From the NCBI GenBank assembly GCA_036000965.1, contig DASYUT010000152.1, positions 1 through 53,612 of the forward strand: 53,612 nucleotides of DNA, read 5' to 3'. Below the pieces are notes generated by a model, which saw only the letters and a program-made list of their open reading frames with translations, had not been told where the DNA came from and ran no database searches. Source of the DNA: Actinomycetes bacterium (GTDB lineage: Bacteria > Actinomycetota > CALGFH01). The position numbers and the translations under genes were made by a program. Positions 47,273-53,612 of this stretch are shown here, piece by piece (within the stretch, counting starts at the first letter, position 1; every line of letters starts with the position of its first letter).

Positions 47273-48436
47273 TCAGCCGCCGGGCGTGAGGAGGTCCTTG
47301 GGATTGGCGTAGACCTCGGACTTTGCGACCCCCGCCAGGGTGGTGGAGGTGTCGAGCAGCACCGGGACCGACCCGCCGGCGGGGACGACGTCGACGTTCT
47401 CGGCCTGGCCGCCGATGATCCGCCCGGCCTGGTCGTAGTAGACCGCGACGACGTCGGCGCCGCTGAGGGGTTGTCCGAGCGTGGAGTGCAGGGTGGCGGT
47501 GGTCGTCAGCTTGCCCGCCACGAACGAGGTCCGCACGCCGTCCGCGCTGAGGTTGCCTGCCAGGCCCTGCGCGGGCGCCCAGCTGCCGCCGAGGATCTGC
47601 ACGCGCAGCCCGGTCACCCCTGTCGCGCTGGTGGTGTCGGCGACCGCGGCCGTCTGCCCGGGCAGTAGTGCGTCGAGCCCCTCGTCCTTGATCTTGACGG
47701 TGGCGCCGTTGGCGCCAGTGAAGGTGAGGACCGCGCGAACGTCCACCGCGACCTGGTCGTTTCTGGGGTTGCGGAGCACCACGGCGTAGATCACCTTGGC
47801 GTCGCCGTCGGCCTGGGGTGGGAGCTGGGTGAACCCTTGGCGCACGGCCTGGACGGTGCCGGCCCCGGTCCCAGCAGCCACGCCCGCCTGGCTGGTCTGG
47901 CTCGCGCCGGCCGTCTGGCCTGGCGTCACGCCTGCCTGCGCCGTCCCTGCCGCGGGCCCGGTCGGGGCCGTCGTGGCCTTGTGGCTGCCGGTGAGCGAGG
48001 GCCGCGCCAGGGCGGCGACGGCCACCAGCGCGACGACCGCGGCGGCGGTGCCGACCACCACGCCGGTGCGCGGACGGCGGCGCCTGGACTGCGCGCCCAC
48101 CGTTGGCGGCTCGCCGGCCTCCGACCGGCGCGCCCGCGCCCACGCCGGGGCGTCGAGCGGCAGCGGCACGAACTGCTCGGTTCGCTTGCTCCGGTTCACG
48201 GGCCGCTCGGCCGATCCCGCTGGCGAGCCCTGTGCCGGGCGTTCCTCCACCGCCGCAGAGGCCGGTTGCGCGTGCGCCGCCACCGGCGCGGTCTGCGACG
48301 CGGCCGTCTCGGGCGCCACGACCGGCAGCTCCGCGGTCGGTTCCGCGGCCGGTTCCGCAGGCTCCGCCTCGCCCGGCGCACCGTACTGCTCGACGGGCTT
48401 GTTCATCCCGGTGTCCCTCGGAGACTCGGTGGCCAT
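47273..48436 (-). CDS. Single-pass membrane protein with FxLYD-like domain
   Basis: 387 residues. A long Ala/Pro/Glu-rich cytoplasmic part with Arg-rich SRRRRPRTG precedes one helix (VVVGTAAAVVALVAVAALA) at about residues 125-145. A Gly/Ala/Thr-rich linker leads to an exterior FxLYD-like fold (KVIYAVVLRNPRNDQVAVDV, then VVAVYYDQAGRIIGG). The ATG at 48436 has GGGGAGG at 7-base spacing and is preferred to one 24 bases upstream. It is the first gene of the ABC operon and may be its accessory or sensor. Confidence 0.8.
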   Translation of the reverse strand: MATESPRDTGMNKPVEQYGAPGEAEPAEPAAEPTAELPVVAPETAASQTAPVAAHAQPASAAVEERPAQGSPAGSAERPVNRSKRTEQFVPLPLDAPAWARARRSEAGEPPTVGAQSRRRRPRTGVVVGTAAAVVALVAVAALARPSLTGSHKATTAPTGPAAGTAQAGVTPGQTAGASQTSQAGVAAGTGAGTVQAVRQGFTQLPPQADGDAKVIYAVVLRNPRNDQVAVDVRAVLTFTGANGATVKIKDEGLDALLPGQTAAVADTTSATGVTGLRVQILGGSWAPAQGLAGNLSADGVRTSFVAGKLTTTATLHSTLGQPLSGADVVAVYYDQAGRIIGGQAENVDVVPAGGSVPVLLDTSTTLAGVAKSEVYANPKDLLTPGG

Positions 48437-48783
48437 GATGATGCCTCCCCGTTTGCACATCGGCCTGCTTGCACCGCTTCAGTATCCGGCCGGCCCGACG
48501 CCGATTCGCTGCTGTCTGGGAAGATGTTCCTCCCGGACGGTGCTGGCAAGGAGGAATGCGATACAGGCGGCTGGCCGAGGCGTCGCGCAGCGGCAACAGT
48601 GCGGAGCGCCGGCCGGGGTCGTCGAGGTCATCGGTCCTCCGCAGGTGTCCTGCGCCAGTTCTTCGGGAGAGGTGGCAGTCGCGTGAGAGGTGGCAGTCGC
48701 GTAAGGATGTAATCAACTGACCGCCGGCGAAGCAACAGGCACCTCGCGGCGCGGCCGGCGCCGATGGTGCCCGCACGACGTGA
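48437..48783. repeat. Intergenic region with a perfect tandem 18-bp repeat
   Basis: 347 bases upstream of the FxLYD gene and downstream of the GH15 gene (both - strand). Two identical 18-base copies occur at 48667-48684 and 48685-48702. A short + strand open frame here lacks any coding evidence; nothing else was recognised. Confidence 0.6.
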
Positions 48784-50748
48784 TCAGGGCTGACGCTGCC
48801 GGGGCGGGATGAACTGCAGCGTGGGTCTGGGGTCCTCGGCACGGATCAGGTGCATCACCGCATTGATGAGCGCCAGGTGGGTGAATGCCTGGGGGAAGTT
48901 GCCCAGGTGCCGGCCAGTGCGCGGGTCCAGCTCCTCGGCGTACAGCCCCAGCGGGCTGGCGTAGGACAGCAGCTTCTCGCACAGCTGTCTGGCCCTGGCC
49001 ACTTCGCCGACCTCGACCAGGGCCGACACCAGCCAGAACGAGCAGATCGTGAAGGCGCCCTCCTCGCCCGCGAGCCCGTCGTCGGTCTGGTCGGTCCGGT
49101 AGCGCAGCACCAGCCCGTCGATGCTCAGCTCCTCGGCCACGGCCAGGACGGTGGCGCGGACGCGTTCGTCGTCGGCCGGCAGGAAGCGGACCAGCGGCAG
49201 CAGCAGGACCGAGGCGTCCAGCGCGGTGGTGTCGTAGTGCTGGACGAACACCCCACGCGCGTCCAGGCCCTTGGCCAGGACGTCGGCGTGGATCTCGTCG
49301 GCCGCCTTCTGCCAGCGCTCGGCGCTGTCGGGCTCGTCGTGCAGCCGGGCCAGCCGCGCCCCGCGGTCGCAGGCGACCCAGCACATCAGCTTGGACGAGG
49401 TGAAGTGCCGCGGCGGTCCGCGCAGCTCCCAGATGCCCTGGTCGGGCTCGTGCCAGTGCTCGATGGCCTGCTCCACCTGCCGCTTGAGGGCCGGCCACAG
49501 GTGCTCCGGCAAGTGGTCGCGTGACTTGGCGTGCAGCCAGACCGAGTCCAGCACCGCCCCCCAGACGTCGTTCTGGCGCTGCCGGCAGGCGGCGTTGCCG
49601 GTCCGCACCGGCCGGGCACCCTGGTAGCCGGACAGGTGCTCCAGGGTCGACTCCGGCAGCTCCCGTTCCCCCCCGACGCCGTACATGATCTGCAGGTCCT
49701 CGTCGCCGGCGCTGGCGTCGGCGACGAAGTAGAAGAAGTCGTTGGCCTCCCGGTCAAGGCCAAGGGTGTACAGGCCCCACAGCGCGAAGGTGGCGTCGCG
49801 GATCCAGGTGTAGCGGTAGTCCCAGTTGCGCTCCCCGCCCGGGGTCTCGGGCAGGGAGGTGGTGGCGGCGGCCAGCAGCGCCCCGGTCGGCGCGTAGGTC
49901 AGCCCCTTGAGGGTGAGGGCGCTGCGTTGCAGGTAGCCCTGCCAGGGGTGGTCGGGGAACTCGCCCTGGTTGATCCACTGCCGCCAGTACTCGGCGGTCT
50001 GCCACATCCGCTCGGCGGCGTCCGCCCAGGTCCGCGGCGGCGCATGCTCCGACCACGACAGCGCCGCGAACACGTCGTCGCCTTCGGTGAGTCGGGTGCG
50101 GGCGCGGGCGCCGCGCCCCTCGAAGCCGAGGCGGAGATTCGTCGTCAGCCGCAGCTCCAGCTCGCCGCCGGGCGCGACGGCGACCGCCTCGCCGTAGCCC
50201 TCGCCGACGTAGGCCCACTGCGCCGGGACGCGCCCGTAGTCGAACACCGGCTCGCAGTCCAGCGCGAGCTCCACGCTGCCGTTCACGCACCGCACCGTCC
50301 GCAGCAGCACGTGCTCTGGCTCGTAGTCGGCCGGGGCGCGGCGGTGGGTCGTCAAGCGGCGCTGGTCGTGGTACCAGCGGCATACGCACAGCGCGTCACG
50401 GACGATCAGCCAGCCGGTCCTGGTCTTCCAGGTCGTCTCGACCATGAGCGAGCCGGGCAGGTAGCGACGGGCGGCAGGCACGGCCACGTCGGCCGGGCCG
50501 ATCCGGAAGCCGCCTGCGGCGCGGTCCAGGATGGCGGCGAACACGCTCGGGCTGTCGACCCGCGGCAGGCACAGCCACTCGACGTTCCCGCCCGGGGCGA
50601 CCAGCGCGGTGACCTCGCAGTCAGACAGGAACGCGTACTCGGCGATCGGCGGGAACGGGCTGTGCGTGGCCGGTTCGCCGCCCCAGCCCTGGGCGGGCGG
50701 GTCGGTCGCGGCGCGGCCGCGTGCGCCGCGAGTGGCCCTCATGCTCAT
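48784..50748 (-). CDS. GH15 glucosidase (trehalase/glucoamylase family)
   Basis: 654 residues. The N-terminal beta-domain starts PIAEYAFLSDCEVTALVAPG. The (alpha/alpha)6 catalytic barrel contains RDATFALWGLYTLG, the general-acid motif GIWELRGPPRHFTSSKLMC plus WVACDRGARLAR, and a C-terminal Glu in LYAEELDP. It fits GH15 trehalase-type enzymes of mycobacteria and glucoamylases; the two cannot be separated here. No signal peptide is visible, so it is probably cytosolic. The ATG at 50748 follows GAGG at 10-base spacing; an in-frame upstream start would add 31 Arg-rich residues. Confidence 0.88.
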   Translation of the reverse strand: MSMRATRGARGRAATDPPAQGWGGEPATHSPFPPIAEYAFLSDCEVTALVAPGGNVEWLCLPRVDSPSVFAAILDRAAGGFRIGPADVAVPAARRYLPGSLMVETTWKTRTGWLIVRDALCVCRWYHDQRRLTTHRRAPADYEPEHVLLRTVRCVNGSVELALDCEPVFDYGRVPAQWAYVGEGYGEAVAVAPGGELELRLTTNLRLGFEGRGARARTRLTEGDDVFAALSWSEHAPPRTWADAAERMWQTAEYWRQWINQGEFPDHPWQGYLQRSALTLKGLTYAPTGALLAAATTSLPETPGGERNWDYRYTWIRDATFALWGLYTLGLDREANDFFYFVADASAGDEDLQIMYGVGGERELPESTLEHLSGYQGARPVRTGNAACRQRQNDVWGAVLDSVWLHAKSRDHLPEHLWPALKRQVEQAIEHWHEPDQGIWELRGPPRHFTSSKLMCWVACDRGARLARLHDEPDSAERWQKAADEIHADVLAKGLDARGVFVQHYDTTALDASVLLLPLVRFLPADDERVRATVLAVAEELSIDGLVLRYRTDQTDDGLAGEEGAFTICSFWLVSALVEVGEVARARQLCEKLLSYASPLGLYAEELDPRTGRHLGNFPQAFTHLALINAVMHLIRAEDPRPTLQFIPPRQRQP

Positions 50749-50854
50749 GCTGTCAGCACCTCGCTCTTCGGGCCGGCGGGGTGGTCTGGCCAGCCCTTGA
50801 TCGCGCCGTGGCCGCCTGCCCGGCTCATTCGCCGCCCACATCGTTCGGTGACCG

Positions 50855-51673
50855 TCACCTTCCGAAGGCCGAGCGCGCGCCTTGCAGGCCGATGCTCGCC
50901 CGCTCCCAGAACGTGTAGGTCCCCTCCGCGCTCAGTTCCCGCGCCGCTTCGATCACAGCCCCCAGGGCAGCGAAGGCGAACGCGCCGCCGACCGAGACCC
51001 GGCTGACCCCGACGGCCGCGAGCTCCGACACCGCTGGAGCCCCGGGTCGCGCCAGGACGTTGACGGGCCGGTCCACCGAAGCAACGAGTTGGCGGATGTC
51101 TTCCAGGCGGCGCAGGCCCGGAGCGTAGAGCACGTCGGCGCCGGCTTCCTGACAGGCCTGCAGCCGGCCGATCGTGTCGGACAGATCCGGCCGACCGTGC
51201 AGGTAGTTCTCGGCCCGTGCGGTGAGCACCAGGTGCACAGGCCCACCATGGGCGACCTGTGCCGCAGCCGCGACCCGCTCTGCGGCGAGGCCGGCGTCGT
51301 AGATGGGCGCGTCCTCCCGCCCGGTGAAGTCCTCCACCGAACACCCGGCCAGCCCGGCGTCGAGGGCGAGCCGCAGCGTGTCCGCGACGTCGGCCGGCTG
51401 GTCGCCGAAGCCGTTTTCCAGGTCGGCGGAGACCGGCAGATCGGTCGCCTGGACGATCGACGCAGCGTGTCCCACGGCCTCGTCGCGGGTCACCGATCCG
51501 TCGAGCCGGCCAAGGGTCGCGGCATAGCCGCTGCTCGTGGTGGCCAGGGCTTGGAAGCCCAACGACGCGAGCAGCCTTGCCGAACCCCGATCCCAGGGAT
51601 TGGGCAGGAGCAGGGGACGCTCGCCACGGTGCAGGGCCATGAACCGTCTGGCCTTCTCAGCGTGTCCGGTCAC
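50855..51673 (-). CDS. Isocitrate lyase/PEP mutase family protein
   Basis: 272 residues of an ICL/PEPM TIM barrel: LLLPNPWDRGSARLL, TTSSGYAATLGRLDGSVTRD, the metal site VSADLENGFGDQ, and VEDFTGREDAPIYD. The catalytic Cys of isocitrate lyase (KKCGH) is absent, so it belongs to the small PEP mutase/oxaloacetate hydrolase/2-methylisocitrate lyase-like group. The start is a GTG. No phosphonate genes are nearby. Substrate unknown. Confidence 0.85.
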   Translation of the reverse strand: MTGHAEKARRFMALHRGERPLLLPNPWDRGSARLLASLGFQALATTSSGYAATLGRLDGSVTRDEAVGHAASIVQATDLPVSADLENGFGDQPADVADTLRLALDAGLAGCSVEDFTGREDAPIYDAGLAAERVAAAAQVAHGGPVHLVLTARAENYLHGRPDLSDTIGRLQACQEAGADVLYAPGLRRLEDIRQLVASVDRPVNVLARPGAPAVSELAAVGVSRVSVGGAFAFAALGAVIEAARELSAEGTYTFWERASIGLQGARSAFGR

Positions 51674-51803
51674 TGCTTTGGGCGCTCCTCATGCGGCAGT
51701 CGGCTCCGATCCGCTGTGAGTGTGCCAGAGCCAGCGTCGGCCGCGTGCTGGTGAAGTACTGGCCTGGGTGCACGAACAGCGACGACGACGCTTAAGGCCT
51801 GGC

Positions 51804-52952
51804 TCAGGGGGTGAGGGTGGTCAGGGCGAGCCGCCGCTGGCGGAGCCCGGTGATGATCTGGGGCAGGGCGGCCACCGTGGCCGAGCGGTCCCCGCCGCCG
51901 TCGTGCAGCAGCACGATCGCACCCGGCCGGGCGGCGCCGAGCACCCGGCTGGTGATCTGCGCGGCGGTGGTCCCCGGCTGCCAGTCGGCCGGGTCGACCG
52001 ACCACAGCACCGTGCGCAGCCGCTCCCGGCTGGCTGCGGCCAGCACCGTCGGCGACCAGCCGCCCCCAGGCGGCCGGAACAGGCTGGGGTGCATGCCGAG
52101 CCCGGCCAGGGTGGCCGCGCCCTGGCCGATCTCGGCGCGCATTCGGTCGGGCGGCAGGGCGGCGAACCCCTGCGGGTGGCTGAACGAGTGGGTGCCGACC
52201 GTCATGCCCGCCCGCACCTCCTGTCGGACCAGTTCCGGGTGGCGCAGAACCTGGCGGCCGACCACAAAGAAGGTGGCGGGTGCGTGCGCCTGCCGCAGGA
52301 TGGCGAGCACCTTGGCGGTCGAGTCCGGCCAGGGCCCGTCGTCGAAGGTGAGCGCGACCGCCCGGGGCACGTGCCGGGGGCCGCTGGGCACGAACACCGC
52401 GCCGGCCAGCCGCCCGGAGATCGAGCCGCTTGTCAGCACCTCGTGGCCTGGCCCGGTGACCAGCGTGCCCTGCGGGTTGCGGGGCTGGTCCGGCCCTACC
52501 GGCGGCAGCAGGGTGCGCCGCACCGGCTCGACCCGGTCCCGGCCGGCCAGCAGCGTGACCCGGTCGTCGCGCTCCAGCGGGGTGGCGGCCGGGGCGGGGC
52601 GGCCGTTGAGCAGCACCCGACCCGGGTAGACGGCCGGCCGCAGCACGGTCCGGTCGACCGCCAGCAGGCTCCCCGCCGGTGGGCGCAGACCCAGCTGGGC
52701 CACGCAGCCGGCCAGGGTCGTGCCGGCCGGCAGCAGGCGCCGCCGCCCCAGCACGCTGACCGCGATCGGGAGCGGCCCGTGGGTGCTGCTCACCGTCAGC
52801 GGTGGTGCCGGCAAGGTCGTAGCCGGTCCGGACCGGCCTGGGGGTGACGGCTCGGCAGCGCCGCTGCCGGCGAGCAGGGCCGCCGCGAGCAGCACCAGCA
52901 GCGCCGGACGGACCCGGTGGACAAGCGGCCAGTCCGGCCAGCGGAGCTGCAT
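51804..52952 (-). CDS. Exported polysaccharide deacetylase (NodB family)
   Basis: 382 residues. Arg-poor hydrophobic N-terminus (RPALLVLLAAALLAGSGA) gives an export signal or anchor. A ~90-residue beta-grasp-like region precedes the NodB domain: TFDDGPW (catalytic Asp and metal Asp), THSFSHPQG (metal His pair), RPPGGGWSP (catalytic Arg; usual aromatic replaced by Gly) and VLLHDGGG. It likely removes acetyl groups from peptidoglycan or other cell-wall sugars. The ATG at 52952 was chosen because it directly precedes the signal peptide. Confidence 0.88.
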   Translation of the reverse strand: MQLRWPDWPLVHRVRPALLVLLAAALLAGSGAAEPSPPGRSGPATTLPAPPLTVSSTHGPLPIAVSVLGRRRLLPAGTTLAGCVAQLGLRPPAGSLLAVDRTVLRPAVYPGRVLLNGRPAPAATPLERDDRVTLLAGRDRVEPVRRTLLPPVGPDQPRNPQGTLVTGPGHEVLTSGSISGRLAGAVFVPSGPRHVPRAVALTFDDGPWPDSTAKVLAILRQAHAPATFFVVGRQVLRHPELVRQEVRAGMTVGTHSFSHPQGFAALPPDRMRAEIGQGAATLAGLGMHPSLFRPPGGGWSPTVLAAASRERLRTVLWSVDPADWQPGTTAAQITSRVLGAARPGAIVLLHDGGGDRSATVAALPQIITGLRQRRLALTTLTP

Positions 52953-53196
52953 GGCCGGCAGCCTACTACGTCTGGCCGGCCCTGCCCGTAAGCGGGCCAG
53001 CGACCAGGGCCTCGTTGCGGCAACCGCGGCGCGGACCGTACTCCACCCGGCGCGGACTGGCCACCCTGAACTGCGAGGATGGCACCGGGCTTCGATTCCC
53101 AGCCAACTTCCAGGGAGCTTTGAAGTCGGGCACAGGTCTCGCCGCCACCATCGTCCTACCCGGCTCGACAGGAGCCATCGACGAAGGAGGCACGAC

Positions 53197-53612
53197 ATGG
53201 ACAACACCAGCGAGCGTCGCGGCTGGCGGCGCTGGGGTGGTGCGGCGGCGCTCGTCGCCAGTGGGCTCTTGGTTGGCGGTGTGCTGGCGGGAACGCTGAC
53301 CGCAGGCGCGGCCAGCACGACCACCAGCGCGGCGGACCCGTACGCCGCGACCGCGCCTGGGGCCGCGCCGCGGGGCGGCGCCGTTGACGAGTCGAAGAGC
53401 CAGCGGCCGGACGAGAAGCTGCTTACCGGGGACACTGCCAGCAAGGTTCGGGCGGCGGCCCTGGCCAAGTACCCGGGCGCGACCGTGCTGCGGGTGGAGA
53501 CCGACTCCGACGGCGTCTACGAGGCCCACCTCACCACCGCGAGCGGGGAGCGGGTCACCGTCGAGGTCGGCAAGGACTCCAAGGTGACGGGCCTGGAGTC
53601 CGCGCCCCGCCG
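53197..53612 (+). CDS. PepSY-like exported protein, 3' end outside window
   Basis: The open frame runs off the end after 138 codons. AAGGAGG lies 6 bases before the ATG at 53197. A hydrophobic segment (AAALVASGLLVGGVLAGTL) forms a signal or membrane helix after an Arg-rich start. The exterior part has an LTGDTASKVRAAALAKYPGA helix and GVYEAHLTTASGERVTVEVG plus KDSKVTGLE, matching a PepSY domain. Such domains are often protease inhibitors. It is divergent from the deacetylase. Confidence 0.82.
   Translation, partial: MDNTSERRGWRRWGGAAALVASGLLVGGVLAGTLTAGAASTTTSAADPYAATAPGAAPRGGAVDESKSQRPDEKLLTGDTASKVRAAALAKYPGATVLRVETDSDGVYEAHLTTASGERVTVEVGKDSKVTGLESAPR

Noticed and set aside
48469-48720. Small + strand gene of 83 codons
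   Set aside because: Arg/Ser-rich with no ribosome site and spans the tandem 18-bp repeat; looks non-coding.

Overview
The window is about 53.6 kb of very GC-rich DNA from an actinobacterium (Actinomycetota). The evidence is the strong G/C third-position bias, the frequent GTG starts, and a classic actinobacterial block ending in radA-disA-carD-ispD-ispF-cysS-rlmB-tRNA-Thr. I cannot place it below phylum level from sequence alone.

Layout. (1) 1-16,372 is housekeeping on the + strand: the end of clpC, a strong terminator, leuS, mutY, an MFS exporter, a small repeat-bearing hypothetical, a frameshifted DUF2087-type remnant, radA/disA (overlapping), carD with a visible promoter, ispD/ispF (overlapping), cysS/rlmB (overlapping) and tRNA-Thr(TGT). 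(2) Immediately after the tRNA the content becomes accessory: a HicA/HicB-like toxin-antitoxin pair, an IS3-type transposase remnant, two flavoprotein oxidoreductases with a possible 39-codon gene between them, and a LuxR-type regulator. (3) 22,016-36,745 (possibly to 38,498) is a divergent aromatic-catabolism locus. On the - strand, tightly overlapping genes encode an unknown 228-aa protein, an IclR regulator, a meta-cleavage lower pathway in the E-F-G-H-I order of dmp operons, 2-hydroxymuconic semialdehyde dehydrogenase and a Rieske ferredoxin. On the + strand are two tandem extradiol dioxygenases, a histidine phosphatase, a two-subunit PEP-synthase-like aryl kinase, a Rieske ring-hydroxylating oxygenase, a zinc-ribbon protein, a HAD phosphatase and an alpha/beta hydrolase. 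The intergenic region holds a palindrome and three 33-34 bp direct repeats. (4) 38,568-53,612 is mixed: a c-di-GMP enzyme whose FIST and PAS-GGDEF-EAL halves lie in different frames, a lipoprotein, a two-ATPase MacB/FtsX-type ABC system with an FxLYD membrane protein, a GH15 glucosidase/trehalase, an isocitrate lyase/PEP mutase family protein, a NodB deacetylase and the start of a PepSY-like exported protein.

How the genes may work together. The most interesting inference is an ATP-dependent route for phenolics under aerobic conditions. The kinase pair would phosphorylate the phenolic hydroxyl, as phenylphosphate synthase, CreHI and HpeHI do. The Rieske oxygenase, possibly fed by the ferredoxin at 22,016, would act on the aryl phosphate. 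The extradiol dioxygenases would then open the catechol and the lower pathway would yield pyruvate and an acyl-CoA. Kinase-like activation next to a Rieske oxygenase and a complete meta pathway is not an arrangement I recognise as described. The domain calls are solid; the substrate, the reaction order and the phosphatase roles are inference.
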